From the NCBI RefSeq assembly GCF_015291745.1, contig NZ_CP030059.1, forward strand, positions 7,033,501 to 7,097,500: a stretch of 64,000 bases of DNA, given 5' to 3'. Source of the DNA: Bradyrhizobium sp. CCBAU 53351 (GTDB taxonomy: Bacteria > Pseudomonadota > Alphaproteobacteria > Rhizobiales > Xanthobacteraceae). The notes beneath the pieces are model-generated. The model was not told the origin of the DNA. It searched no databases and saw only the letters and a list, made by a program, of their open reading frames with translations. Positions 24,186 to 32,448 of the stretch are shown piece by piece (the first letter of the stretch is position 1; every line of letters begins with the position of its first letter). A program made the position numbers and the translations under genes.

Positions 24186-24689
24186 ATGAGAGGTGCGGAC
24201 AAGGTGATCTGCCAGGCGGCCGCCGTGCTGCTGCTGTTTTCCGTCGCGAGCACGCCGGCAAAGGCGCAGCTCGCAGGGTTCGGCGGCGGCGCCGGCGGCG
24301 AGGACATGATGACCCAGATGGCCCCGATGCTGGAGATGATGAAGGCGAAGATGGGCAAGCGCCGCTTCGCCATGATGATGCAAACCATGGGCCCGATGAT
24401 GAGCCGCATGATGGAGAACGGAGGCGGCGGGCTCGGTGGCATGATGGGCGGCGGAGGCCTGGGCGGCCTGCCCGCCGGCAATTTTGGCGGCGGCTTCGGC
24501 GCGCCCTATTACGGCGGCTACACGCCGATGGGCGGCGGCGCCATGCCGGCCGGCTTCGGCGGGGGTGGCGACATCATGGGCATGCTCGGTGGTTCCGGTG
24601 GCGGCGACATGATGGCGATGATCCCGCAGCTGATGCGGCTCGCCAATGTCGGCGGCGGCAGCGGCCATCGCCGCCACAAGCGCCGCTAG
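24186..24689 (+). CDS. Secreted Met/Gly-rich hypothetical protein
   Basis: This 167-residue protein has a signal peptide (hydrophobic 9-26, ending AKAQ). The rest is almost only Met and Gly with a few Ala, Pro and Phe (MMTQMAPMLEMMKAKMGKRR, MMQTMGPMMSRMM, GGGGLGGMMGGGG) and a basic tail (HRRHKRR). The methionine content (over 20%) recalls periplasmic copper-binding proteins, but this is not known for this family. GAGGAG precedes ATG 24186. Its stop overlaps the convergent MATE gene stop (CTAG). Confidence 0.7.
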   Translation: MRGADKVICQAAAVLLLFSVASTPAKAQLAGFGGGAGGEDMMTQMAPMLEMMKAKMGKRRFAMMMQTMGPMMSRMMENGGGGLGGMMGGGGLGGLPAGNFGGGFGAPYYGGYTPMGGGAMPAGFGGGGDIMGMLGGSGGGDMMAMIPQLMRLANVGGGSGHRRHKRR

Positions 24690-26128
24690 TCTGCGGCACC
24701 GGACAAAGCTGGCCTGATCGCAGGCTTGCTCGCGCGCGGCCCCCAGCGCGTCAGCAGGACGCTGGAGGATGAGAGCAGGCCGAGCACGACCATCGAACTC
24801 GCGGCCAGCCAGAAAAAGCTCTGCGCGGTGGCGTCATGCGTCGACAGCCACCAGCCGGCTCCGGAGATGTAGACCAGCCGCGCGGTCTGCGCCAGCACCG
24901 GGCCGATCACCTTGGCCGCGCCTTGCGAGGAGAAGTACATGACCGTGGCGATGCCGAAAAAGGCGTAGAACGGTCCGACCGTCGACAGATATTGGTGGCT
25001 CGCCGCACGCACGGCCGCGCTGTCGGTGAAGATGTTGATCCAGAGGTCGGGGAACATCGCAACGAGGCAGGCCGGTGCGCCGACGGCCACGAAGGCGGCC
25101 GCGCTGGCGATCCAGGCGATGCGCCGGGCGCGCGCGATATTGCCTGCGCCGATCGCCATCCCGACCATCGGCACGCAGGCGATGCCGAACGAAAACGCGA
25201 TCGAGGTCAGCAAAAATTCCAGCCGCGCGCCGATGCCGTAGCCTGCGAGGATCGTGGTGCCGAACTTCGCCAGCATGTGGGTGAAGATCGAGATCGTCAG
25301 CACCGATTGCAGCGGCGAGAAGCAGGCGATGGCGCCGACTTTCAGGATGTCGAAAAACATCGTCCATTGAATGCGCAGGCCGCGCAGCTTCGGCGTGACT
25401 CGCGCGCGCCCGGAGAACAGGTACCAGCCCATGATGCAGATGTTCATGGTGTAGGCGATCAGCGCGCCGGCCGCGACGCCGCGCATGCCGAACTGCGGTA
25501 CCGGCCCGAGTCCGAGGCCGAGCGTGCCGCCGAGCACGATCTGCCAGGCTGCGGAGTTGAGGATCAGGAACGACGGCAGCTTCATGTTGCCGGTGCCGCG
25601 CAGCACGCCGGCCATGGTGTTGAGCAGCCAGGGCAGCACGGCGCCGCCGAAAAACACCTGCGTGTAGGCGATCGCATGCGTCAGCACATCGCCGCGGCCG
25701 CCGAGCATTTCCAGCACTTTGGGCCCGAAGATCAGCATGCCCAGCATGAAGACGAGGCCGAAGCTGATGCCGATCAGCATCGCATGCGCGGCCAGCGTGC
25801 TGGCGCGTTCGCGGTCGCCCACGCCGAGCGCGCGTGCAATGGCGGAGGCCACCGCGCCGCCCATCGCGCCGCCCGACATGGTCATGGTCAGGATGATGGT
25901 TGGGAACACCAGCGCCATCGCCGCCAGCGCCTCGACGCCAAGCCGGCCGATATAGGAGGTCTCGGCGATCACCGTGCAGGTGCCGGCCGAGAGCGCGATC
26001 GCGTTGGGCCAGGCAAGGCCAAGCAGCGTGCGCAGGATCGGCCCGTCGGTCAGCGCGCTTCGCACCGGCCGCGGCGGCGGCAGCGGACGCTCTTGCTCAT
26101 CGACCGGGATTTCGGCGATGTCGGACAT
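24686..26128 (-). CDS. MATE family efflux transporter
   Basis: A 480-residue inner-membrane protein with about 12 membrane segments, beginning near residue 38 (GLAWPNAIALSAGTCTVIAE) with a repeat of the half-domain starting around residue 255 (FDILKVGAIACFSPLQSVLT). Features such as ETSYIGRLG, MGGAVASAIARALG and the second-half ARLEFLLTSIAFSFGIACVP match MATE/NorM-DinF exporters, which move organic cations or drugs out in exchange for Na+ or H+. The substrate is unknown. GGAGAGGAT precedes ATG 26128. Its stop overlaps the Met/Gly-rich gene's stop by 4 bases. Confidence 0.92.
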   Translation of the reverse strand: MSDIAEIPVDEQERPLPPPRPVRSALTDGPILRTLLGLAWPNAIALSAGTCTVIAETSYIGRLGVEALAAMALVFPTIILTMTMSGGAMGGAVASAIARALGVGDRERASTLAAHAMLIGISFGLVFMLGMLIFGPKVLEMLGGRGDVLTHAIAYTQVFFGGAVLPWLLNTMAGVLRGTGNMKLPSFLILNSAAWQIVLGGTLGLGLGPVPQFGMRGVAAGALIAYTMNICIMGWYLFSGRARVTPKLRGLRIQWTMFFDILKVGAIACFSPLQSVLTISIFTHMLAKFGTTILAGYGIGARLEFLLTSIAFSFGIACVPMVGMAIGAGNIARARRIAWIASAAAFVAVGAPACLVAMFPDLWINIFTDSAAVRAASHQYLSTVGPFYAFFGIATVMYFSSQGAAKVIGPVLAQTARLVYISGAGWWLSTHDATAQSFFWLAASSMVVLGLLSSSSVLLTRWGPRASKPAIRPALSGAAD

Positions 26129-26294
26129 ATCCTCTCCGGGGCACGGGCGCCCTTTGCGGCGCGGCAATGAACAGGTGTGCCAATAAATTTGTTCGCGCAC
26201 AGGGCGCGGTGCGCCCTTGTTAGCACGGCACGGAGCGATTCCTCCTGCGCCGGATGCAGGCGTGCCCTGCGACGGCGTATTTCAATAGGTGGAC

Positions 26295-27347
26295 CTAATC
26301 GATCGTCCAGACCAGCGGCGGACGACCGCCCGCCGCCGGGCGCACATGCACACCGATATGCCGCCCGCATCCCGCAGCCAGGCCTTCGAACAGTCCCTCC
26401 AGCACCGCAGCGCAAGCGGGATGATAGTCCGAGACGTCGTCCATCAGCTCCCAGCTTTGCTGGCGGATTTCGAAGCTGCCTTCAGACGTCGTACTCTCAG
26501 CCGTGTCGTCCTGCGCAGCAAACAGCGCGTTCAGGAACGAGGCGAATTCACTCGCCCCGCCGCGGCCCATGGCCAGCGCGGCCGCGACCTCGTCGAAATA
26601 TTGCATGCCGATCAACTTGCCGGTGAGGTGCAGCAGATAGCCGGCATCTTCGGGACCGAACAGCTGCACCATCACGGGCGCGGCGGTGCGGACATATTCC
26701 ATCGCGTAGTTGCGATAGGCCTTCTCCAAGCGCGGCTTTGGCCAGCTCGCCACGGGAAGCGCCGGCGCCGTCTTCGCATCGAACAACGGCGCTTCCAGAT
26801 GACGCGCGAACATGAGCCGCTGGTCCAGCTCGAGCGGGTGATCGTATTGATGGTAGTAGCCCTCCAGCCCGTCCTGGCCGTCGACGCTCTGCTTGGTGCA
26901 GACGAAACCGAGCCTGAGATCTCCGAGGGCCGCGCCATTGTTGGCGTGCCAGCCGCGCAGCATCGCACGGGACACCTCGCCCGGCACGCCGCAGATCGCC
27001 GTGCCCTTCCAGATCCAGCGCGGCGGCGGATAGCGGATCCAGGCCTTGGCGTCGCTCTCATACATGTACTCGACATGCACGCCGCCGATCCAGTTGGAGA
27101 GGTAGTGATATTGCGCGGCCGCGACCGCCGGCGGCAGATGATCGATCCCGAGCTTCTTCAGGCCCGGCAGGAAGCGCTCCTGCTGCTGGCGACGAAACAC
27201 ACGGAAGACGAACTCGGCCGCATCAGCCGTGCCGCGCCGCGTGACGACGGTGAGGATGAGCCCGGTGAAATAGGCGTGATAGAGCTCTGCAACCGCGCGC
27301 CAGCGCTTCCATTGGGCTTCCTGCGCGGCGTCTGAGGCGGTGGCCAT
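26295..27347 (-). CDS. Conserved hypothetical protein
   Basis: A 350-residue soluble protein of unknown family. Visible features: an N-terminal aromatic-rich helical part (WKRWRAVAELYHAYFTGLIL), a segment EFVFRVFRRQQQERFLPGLK, a central CTKQSVDGQDGLEGYYHQYD and a C-terminal WELMDDVSDYHPACAAVLEG that might carry a metal site. I cannot assign a function. ATG 27347 is chosen since GGGAG lies 6-9 bases before it; a GTG 6 bases further upstream is possible. Confidence 0.65.
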   Translation of the reverse strand: MATASDAAQEAQWKRWRAVAELYHAYFTGLILTVVTRRGTADAAEFVFRVFRRQQQERFLPGLKKLGIDHLPPAVAAAQYHYLSNWIGGVHVEYMYESDAKAWIRYPPPRWIWKGTAICGVPGEVSRAMLRGWHANNGAALGDLRLGFVCTKQSVDGQDGLEGYYHQYDHPLELDQRLMFARHLEAPLFDAKTAPALPVASWPKPRLEKAYRNYAMEYVRTAAPVMVQLFGPEDAGYLLHLTGKLIGMQYFDEVAAALAMGRGGASEFASFLNALFAAQDDTAESTTSEGSFEIRQQSWELMDDVSDYHPACAAVLEGLFEGLAAGCGRHIGVHVRPAAGGRPPLVWTID

Positions 27348-27451
27348 GTTCACTCCCGATCATGATTTCGATCGAGTGTGTCACCGCACCCAATGGCAGG
27401 CAACATGACGGCCGCGCAGGGCGCCCTGCGCGAGCGCCCGCCAATTCCGCA

Positions 27452-27868
27452 TCACGAAGTTTGCGGCGGCGCCTTGGCTGCGCGCTCACGCTCGACCCGT
27501 TCGGTGACGTCGCGCGCCATCGCCACCGATCCCAGCACGTTGCCGCCGGAATCCCGCACCAATGCGAACGTCATCTCGATGTAGAGCTTGCGTTCGCTCT
27601 TGTGCAGCGCGCGGGTCAGCGTCGGCTTGCCCGCAAGCTTCATGCTGCCGCTCGCGAGCGCGGCCTCGAAACCTTTCCAGTGCGCGGCGCGCAGATGTTC
27701 GGGAATGATCAGGTCGAGATTCTGGCCGAGCGCTTCCGCGGCGGTGAAGCCGAACAGGGCCGTCGCTGCACCGTTCCACCGCATGATCGTGCCGGACCGA
27801 TCCGAATAGATCAGCGCGTCCGCGACATTCTCGGCAATCTTTGCGTCGAGTTCGGATGGATTGCTCAT
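27452..27868 (-). CDS. PAS-domain sensor protein (single domain)
   Basis: This 138-residue protein is essentially one PAS domain: NVADALIYSDRSGTIMRWNG, FGFTAAEALGQNLDLIIPEH and GSVAMARDVTERVERERAAK. It ends without a kinase or HTH, so it needs partners. It may sense light, redox or a ligand as a stand-alone PAS protein; which one cannot be seen. GAGGTGACG precedes ATG 27868. Confidence 0.82.
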   Translation of the reverse strand: MSNPSELDAKIAENVADALIYSDRSGTIMRWNGAATALFGFTAAEALGQNLDLIIPEHLRAAHWKGFEAALASGSMKLAGKPTLTRALHKSERKLYIEMTFALVRDSGGNVLGSVAMARDVTERVERERAAKAPPQTS

Positions 27869-27879
27869 CTCGTCACCTC

Positions 27880-27964
27880 GTAGCCCGGATGGAGCGGAGC
27901 GCAATCCGGGATCGTGCCACAAGCGAGACTGCCCCGGATGACGCTTGCGCTCCATCCGGGCTAC
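27880..27964. repeat. Intergenic inverted repeat (GTAGCCCGGATGGAGC type)
   Basis: GTAGCCCGGATGGAGCG at the left pairs with CGCTCCATCCGGGCTAC at the right, giving a 17-bp perfect stem with about 50 bases between. The same arm occurs at 35582-35665, and related GTAGGGCGG arms at 30540-30655 and 61864-61948. It is an intergenic repeat family. Confidence 0.75.
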
Positions 27965-27973
27965 AGGATCGTG

Positions 27974-29110
27974 CTACACCCGGAAATGCTTCGATAGTTT
28001 GAGGCCCTGGGCCTGGTAATTGGAGCCGATGCGCTGGCCGTACATCGCGTCGGGACGGGCCAGCATCTTCTCGTAGACGAGGCGGCCGACGATCTGGCCG
28101 TGCTCGAGGATGAACGGCACTTCGCGCGAACGCACCTCCAGCACGGCGCGCGAGCCCAGCCCACCGGCGCCGGCATAGCCGAAGCCGGGATCGAAGAATC
28201 CGGCATAATGCACGCGGAATTCACCGACCAGCGGATCGAACGGCACCATCTCCGCGGCGTAGTCCGGCGGCACCTGCACGGCTTCCTTCGACGCCAGGAT
28301 GTAGAACTCGCCGGGATCGAGGATCAGGCTGCCGTCGGGACGGGCCGAGATCGGCTCCCAGAAATCTTCCACCGCGTAGCCGGAGCGGCGATCGACGTCG
28401 ACGACGCCGGTGTGCCGCTTGGCGCGGTAGCCGACGAAGCCGCTCGCCTTCTCGCCGGAGAGGTCGACGGAGACGGCGACACCGCCCGACAGATCGGCAT
28501 CGTCGACGTCGACGAGGCGCTCAGTGGCGTGCAGGCCGTCGAGCTCGTCGGCGTTGAGGATGGCATCGCCGGTGCGGAAGCGCACCTGGCTGAGGCGCGA
28601 GCCCTCGCGGACCAGCACCGGAAACGTCTTCGGGCTGATCTCGGCATAGAGCGGACCGTGATAGCCGGCGCCGATCATGTCGAAGCGGCGGGTGCCGTCG
28701 GCGATCACGCGGGTGAAGACGTCGAGCCGGCCGGTGGAGCTCTTCGGATTAGCCGCCGCGACGATCTCCGGCGGCAGCGCGAGGCTTTCCAGCAGCGGCA
28801 CGATGTAGACGCAGTTGGTCTCCAGCACCGCACCGTCGGCGAGGCTGAACTCGTGCAGCTTCAATTCGTCGATGCGCTCGGCGACGGTTGAGCCGGGACC
28901 GGGCAGGAAGCTGGCGCGGACGCGATAGGCGATGTCGCCGAGGCGCAGATCGAGGCTGGCCGGCTGGATCTGGCTCTCGACGAAATCATAGGCGGGCAGG
29001 ATGAGCCCGGCCTCCGCCATTGCCGCGATCATGCGGTCGGGCAGGATACCATTGGCGTCGGGCGCGACCGTGAACGTCAACCGGGGGTCCTCATCAGGGG
29101 TCAATTGCAT
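27974..29110 (-). CDS. 2'-deoxycytidine 5'-triphosphate deaminase
   Basis: This 378-residue protein is about twice the length of E. coli Dcd and matches the long alphaproteobacterial 2'-deoxycytidine-5'-triphosphate deaminase family, apparently with two dUTPase/Dcd folds. It has an N-terminal unit (residues about 45-190, with YDFVESQIQPASLDLRLGDI, NPKSSTGRLDVFTRVIADG) and a C-terminal unit (AVEDFWEPISARPDGSLILDPGEFYILASKE, AGFFDPGFGYAG). It would deaminate dCTP to dUTP, feeding dTMP synthesis. ATG 29110 is preferred; a TTG 21 bases upstream would give a longer form. It is divergent from metZ and its riboswitch. Confidence 0.82.
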   Translation of the reverse strand: MQLTPDEDPRLTFTVAPDANGILPDRMIAAMAEAGLILPAYDFVESQIQPASLDLRLGDIAYRVRASFLPGPGSTVAERIDELKLHEFSLADGAVLETNCVYIVPLLESLALPPEIVAAANPKSSTGRLDVFTRVIADGTRRFDMIGAGYHGPLYAEISPKTFPVLVREGSRLSQVRFRTGDAILNADELDGLHATERLVDVDDADLSGGVAVSVDLSGEKASGFVGYRAKRHTGVVDVDRRSGYAVEDFWEPISARPDGSLILDPGEFYILASKEAVQVPPDYAAEMVPFDPLVGEFRVHYAGFFDPGFGYAGAGGLGSRAVLEVRSREVPFILEHGQIVGRLVYEKMLARPDAMYGQRIGSNYQAQGLKLSKHFRV

Positions 29111-29158
29111 CCGGACATGCCGGAAATACAAGTCTTTTACGGCTATCCGATGGACGCC

Positions 29159-29187
29159 TTGACGGAAAGGGCATTGCGGAATATGAG
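29159..29187 (+). promoter_or_regulatory. Sigma70-like promoter of the metZ leader
   Basis: TTGACG (29159-29164), a 17-base spacer and TATGAG (29182-29187) give a predicted transcript start near 29194, 5-6 bases before the SAM-II aptamer. The position fits well, but it is predicted only. Confidence 0.6.
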
Positions 29188-29199
29188 CATCACTTATCC

Positions 29200-29252
29200 C
29201 GTGGTGATTTGAGCCGGCCGGCTTGCAGCCACGTTAAATAAGTCGCTAAACA
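29200..29252 (+). ncRNA. SAM-II riboswitch aptamer
   Basis: The motif reads CGTGGTGATTTGAG, then a short CCGGCCGGC stretch, TTGCAGCCACG, TTAAATAAG and CGCTAAA. CGTGG (29200-29204) pairs with CCACG (29229-29233) as P1. The conserved GATTTGA before the loop and the downstream TTAAATAA and CGCTAAA form the H-type pseudoknot elements of the SAM-II class, known in front of met genes of alphaproteobacteria. It binds S-adenosylmethionine and lowers metZ expression. A terminator follows at 29273. Confidence 0.9.
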
Positions 29253-29305
29253 GGCCGGGGACCTCTGTGATCCCGGCCCGTGGAGATATCCAGGCCGGTT
29301 TTTTT
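29253..29305 (+). terminator. Riboswitch-controlled terminator with alternative hairpin
   Basis: CCGGCC (29273-29278) pairs with GGCCGG (29293-29298), followed by T7 (29299-29305): an intrinsic terminator. The upstream GGCCGGG (29253-29259) can pair instead with CCCGGCC (29272-29278), blocking the terminator. This overlap is the expected on/off switch of the SAM-II element, acting by transcription termination. Confidence 0.85.
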
Positions 29306-29344
29306 GTGACCGTTTTCGACGAGACGGTCATGTCGGAGGTACCT

Positions 29345-30532
29345 ATGTCGAAGTCGCCTGCTGCTTACCGCCCCGAAACCCGCCTGGTCCATTCCGGCAC
29401 CCTGCGCTCGCAATATGGCGAGACCTCGGAGTCGCTGTTCCTGACCCAGGGCTACGTCTACAACAGCGCCGAGGAGTGCGAGGCGCGGTTCAAGGGCGAG
29501 GATCCGGGCTTCATCTATTCGCGCTACTCCAATCCCACCATCGCAATGTTCGAGCGCCGCATGATCGAGCTCGAGGGCGCCGAGGCCGCCCGCTCGGCGG
29601 CGACAGGCATGGCCGCGGTGACGACCGCGATCCTGGCGCCGCTCAAGGCCGGCGATCACGTGGTGGCCTCGCGGGCGCTGTTCGGCTCGTGCCTCTACGT
29701 CGTGCAGGACCTGTTGCCGCGCTATGGCATTGAGACCACGCTGGTCGACGGGCTCGACCTCGACCAGTGGCAGCGCGCGCTGCGACCGAACACCAAGACG
29801 TTCTTCCTGGAGAGCCCGACCAATCCGACGCTTGATGTGCTCGACATTCCCGGGATCGCCGAGATCGCGCACAAGGGCGGCGCGCGGCTCGTCGTCGACA
29901 ACGTGTTCGCGACGCCGATCTGGCAGAGCCCGCTCGCGCTCGGCGCCGACGTCGTGGTCTATTCCGCGACCAAGCATATCGACGGCCAGGGCCGCTGCCT
30001 CGGCGGCATCATCCTGTCCTCGGAAGCCTTCATCGCCGAGCACATCCACAATTTCATGCGCCAGACCGGCCCGTCGATCTCGCCGTTCAACGCCTGGGTC
30101 CTGCTCAAGGGCCTCGAGACGCTGGGCGTGCGCGTGCGCGCGCAGACCGATACCGCCTCGCGCATCGCCGAGGTGCTGGCGAGCCATCCGAAGATCGCAC
30201 GGCTGGTCTATCCCGGACGCGCCGATCATCCGCAGGCGGCACTGGTGAAGAAGCAGATGCGCGGCGGCTCGACGCTGGTCGGCTTCGAGGTCAAGGGCGG
30301 CAAGGCTGCCGCGTTCCGCGTGCTCAACGAGCTGAAGCTTGCGCGGATCTCGAACAATCTCGGCGACGCCAAGAGCCTCGTCACGCATCCGGCCACCACG
30401 ACGCATCAGCGCCTGAAACCGGAAGACCGCGCCGCGCTCGGCATCGGCGAAGGTTTCATCCGCTTCTCGGCAGGCCTGGAGCATCCGGACGATCTGATCG
30501 AGGATCTGACGGCGGCGCTGGAGAAGGCGTGA
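29345..30532 (+). CDS. metZ: O-succinylhomoserine sulfhydrylase
   Basis: A 395-residue PLP enzyme of the Cys/Met metabolism family that makes homocysteine from O-succinylhomoserine and sulfide. Visible: YSRYSNPTIAMFERRMIELE, RSAATGMAAVTT, the PLP-phosphate and ring contacts in FFLESPTNPTLDV and LVVDNVF, the PLP-binding lysine in YSATKHIDGQGR and the C-terminal GFIRFSAGLEHPDDLIEDL. GGAGG (29335-29339) lies 6 bases before ATG 29345. It is under the SAM-II riboswitch at 29200, as expected for this methionine gene. Confidence 0.95.
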   Translation: MSKSPAAYRPETRLVHSGTLRSQYGETSESLFLTQGYVYNSAEECEARFKGEDPGFIYSRYSNPTIAMFERRMIELEGAEAARSAATGMAAVTTAILAPLKAGDHVVASRALFGSCLYVVQDLLPRYGIETTLVDGLDLDQWQRALRPNTKTFFLESPTNPTLDVLDIPGIAEIAHKGGARLVVDNVFATPIWQSPLALGADVVVYSATKHIDGQGRCLGGIILSSEAFIAEHIHNFMRQTGPSISPFNAWVLLKGLETLGVRVRAQTDTASRIAEVLASHPKIARLVYPGRADHPQAALVKKQMRGGSTLVGFEVKGGKAAAFRVLNELKLARISNNLGDAKSLVTHPATTTHQRLKPEDRAALGIGEGFIRFSAGLEHPDDLIEDLTAALEKA

Positions 30533-30539
30533 TCGCTTG

Positions 30540-30655
30540 GTAGGGCGGGTTGGCCGAAGGCGTAACCCGCCGCTTCCGTTTCCGCACAGACAGACAATGG
30601 CGGGTTACGCCGAGCAGATGCGCTTCGCGCATCTGCAGGGCTAACCCCGCCCTAC
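30540..30655. repeat. Intergenic inverted repeat (GTAGGGCGGGTT type)
   Basis: GTAGGGCGGGTTGGCCGAAG at the left and AACCCCGCCCTAC at the right are complementary arms, with nested arms GGCGGGTTACGCCGAGCAGA and CGTAACCCGCC between. It is related to the repeats at 27880, 35582 and 61864. It separates metZ from the SGNH gene, whose stop is at 30667. Confidence 0.75.
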
Positions 30656-30666
30656 GCGCCGTCTTT

Positions 30667-31665
30667 TCACATCGGCCGGTACGTCCGCACGTCCGCCGGC
30701 ACGTTCACGCCGAGCCTGATCTGGCCGACGGAGCGGATGATGTCGTCGCCGAGCAGCTGCGCGAAGCAGGCATAGCCCCAATCGTTCATGTGCAGGCCGT
30801 CCGCGATGACGAAGCTCTCGACCGGGATCGATTGGTTCTCGTGCCAGTCGCGCATCACCTCGAAGCGCGGGAAGATGCCGACGTGACGCAGCTCCGCGAC
30901 CTTGCCGAGCAGGTGCACCATCTTGCCGGCGCTCTCCTTGCGCTGGTTGACGGCGGGCGAATATTGCGGATCGACCAGCACGATGTCGGCGCCGCCCGCG
31001 GCCTGGATGCGGCTGATGCCGTCCTCGACCAGTTTTGCGGTCTCGCCGGGATCGAGATTGCGCAGCACCGCGTTGGTGCCGACCTGCCAGATCACGAGAT
31101 CCGGATGCACGTCGATCACCTGCGTCTGGAGGCGCTTCATCATCTCGGGCGCGTCCTCGCCGCCGACGCCGGCATTGACGACGGTGATGTCCGCGGTCGG
31201 ATAGTGCCGGCGCAGCTGCGCGGCGAGCCGGTTCGGATAGTTGAACTCCGGCGAGCTGGCCCCGAAGCCTGCGGTCGACGACGAGCCGAACGCGACGATG
31301 AGGACGGGTTTGCCCGCGACGAGCTTGCCCGCGACGTGCGGCAGCGAGCCCATCGCCTTCGCGCCGCCCTTGTTCGCGTCTTTGGGCGGCAGGCAAGGCA
31401 CGCGGCTGAAAATATCGGCGGCGGATTTGGCGACCTGCTTCACCTTGTCGATGGCGCGCGACGTGACGCCGCGCTGCTCCGGTGAGGTCACCGCAACGGT
31501 GGTCTGCGAGGGCGAGGTGGGGGCGGGATCAGCCGATTGCACTGGCGCGGGCGTCGCCTGTGCGGTCTGCGCATGCGATTGCGAGGCCGGCGCCAGCAAC
31601 AACAGCGCTGCTGCCGCAGGCGCGGTCAGCCATGCCGTCAGGCAAAAAGGGCGAAGAGAACTCAT
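30667..31665 (-). CDS. SGNH/GDSL hydrolase, exported
   Basis: A 332-residue protein with a signal peptide (hydrophobic 10-30, ending SHAQ). It has an SGNH hydrolase domain at about 120-320: block I GSSSTAG (nucleophile Ser), block II NAGVGGEDAP (Gly), block III WQVGTNAV (Asn) and block V ADGLHMNDWG (Asp and His). All catalytic residues are present. It would act on an ester in the periplasm. It is the last gene of an operon with a degenerate SGNH paralogue and opgC, so a role in modifying periplasmic glucans is likely but not proven. Confidence 0.85.
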   Translation of the reverse strand: MSSLRPFCLTAWLTAPAAAALLLLAPASQSHAQTAQATPAPVQSADPAPTSPSQTTVAVTSPEQRGVTSRAIDKVKQVAKSAADIFSRVPCLPPKDANKGGAKAMGSLPHVAGKLVAGKPVLIVAFGSSSTAGFGASSPEFNYPNRLAAQLRRHYPTADITVVNAGVGGEDAPEMMKRLQTQVIDVHPDLVIWQVGTNAVLRNLDPGETAKLVEDGISRIQAAGGADIVLVDPQYSPAVNQRKESAGKMVHLLGKVAELRHVGIFPRFEVMRDWHENQSIPVESFVIADGLHMNDWGYACFAQLLGDDIIRSVGQIRLGVNVPADVRTYRPM

Positions 31666-31677
31666 TAACGCTAGACC

Positions 31678-32448
31678 TCAATTTTGCTGCTGGGCCGGCT
31701 CCAGATGGGCAGCGTCGATCACGAACTGTGCCAACGCCCGGCCGAGGCAATCATGAACCTGTTTCGCCAGCTCGGGCCCGCGGGACGGGCTGAACAGGTC
31801 GAACTGACCCTGGTCATTCCACTGCCGCATGATCGCGAAACGGTCGAACAGCGGAATATCATGCTCCTGGGCCACCACGCGCATATTGTCGAGAAATGGT
31901 TGGGCCGAGATCATCGTTTCGGTGCGCGGGCTGTACTGCAAATTCATCAAGACGACGTCGGTCCCTGCCTTTTGCAACGCAACAACCCCTGAGGTCACGG
32001 CGCTGCGGAATTCATCGGGATCGATGGATCGGATGGCGTCCACGGTCCCGGTCTGCCAGACCACCAAAGTAGGCGTTTTTGCTTCCATCAGCTTAACGAA
32101 GGTCGAGGCGGTCTCCTCGGCCGTCTTCTTGCTCTGTATTTCTACGGAGACGTGCACCACCTCGGACGCCGGCAGCTTGTCCTTGAGGATCGCCTCCATG
32201 CGCGCGGGATAGGAGCTGCTCTCCGAGGACGGAATCGTGGTCGAACGGCTGCCGATGACCAGGATCTCGAGCGGCTTGCCGGCCTTGATGGCGTCGGCGA
32301 CCTTGGGAAGCTGACTTTCGCTGGTAAGCAGATAGGACGGCAATTCGCACGTGGCAGGTACGGCAGGCGCAGCATCGCCCGCGCGCGCCACAGGCGCGGC
32401 GAGGCTACCGCATAGCAGGATCAGGCTCAGGAGAACCTTCGCCTTCAT
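31678..32448 (-). CDS. SGNH-like protein, probably catalytically inactive
   Basis: A 256-residue exported protein (signal peptide ending VARAG) related to the next gene. Block I (VIGSRSTTIP) keeps Ser. Block II is VSVEIQSKKTA (no Gly), block III reads WQTGTVDA (Asn changed), and the C-terminal DxxH cannot be found (FSPSRGPELAKQ, then VHDCLG). It has probably lost activity, or uses a different mechanism. It overlaps the opgC stop by one base and precedes the active SGNH gene by 12 bases. Confidence 0.78.
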   Translation of the reverse strand: MKAKVLLSLILLCGSLAAPVARAGDAAPAVPATCELPSYLLTSESQLPKVADAIKAGKPLEILVIGSRSTTIPSSESSSYPARMEAILKDKLPASEVVHVSVEIQSKKTAEETASTFVKLMEAKTPTLVVWQTGTVDAIRSIDPDEFRSAVTSGVVALQKAGTDVVLMNLQYSPRTETMISAQPFLDNMRVVAQEHDIPLFDRFAIMRQWNDQGQFDLFSPSRGPELAKQVHDCLGRALAQFVIDAAHLEPAQQQN

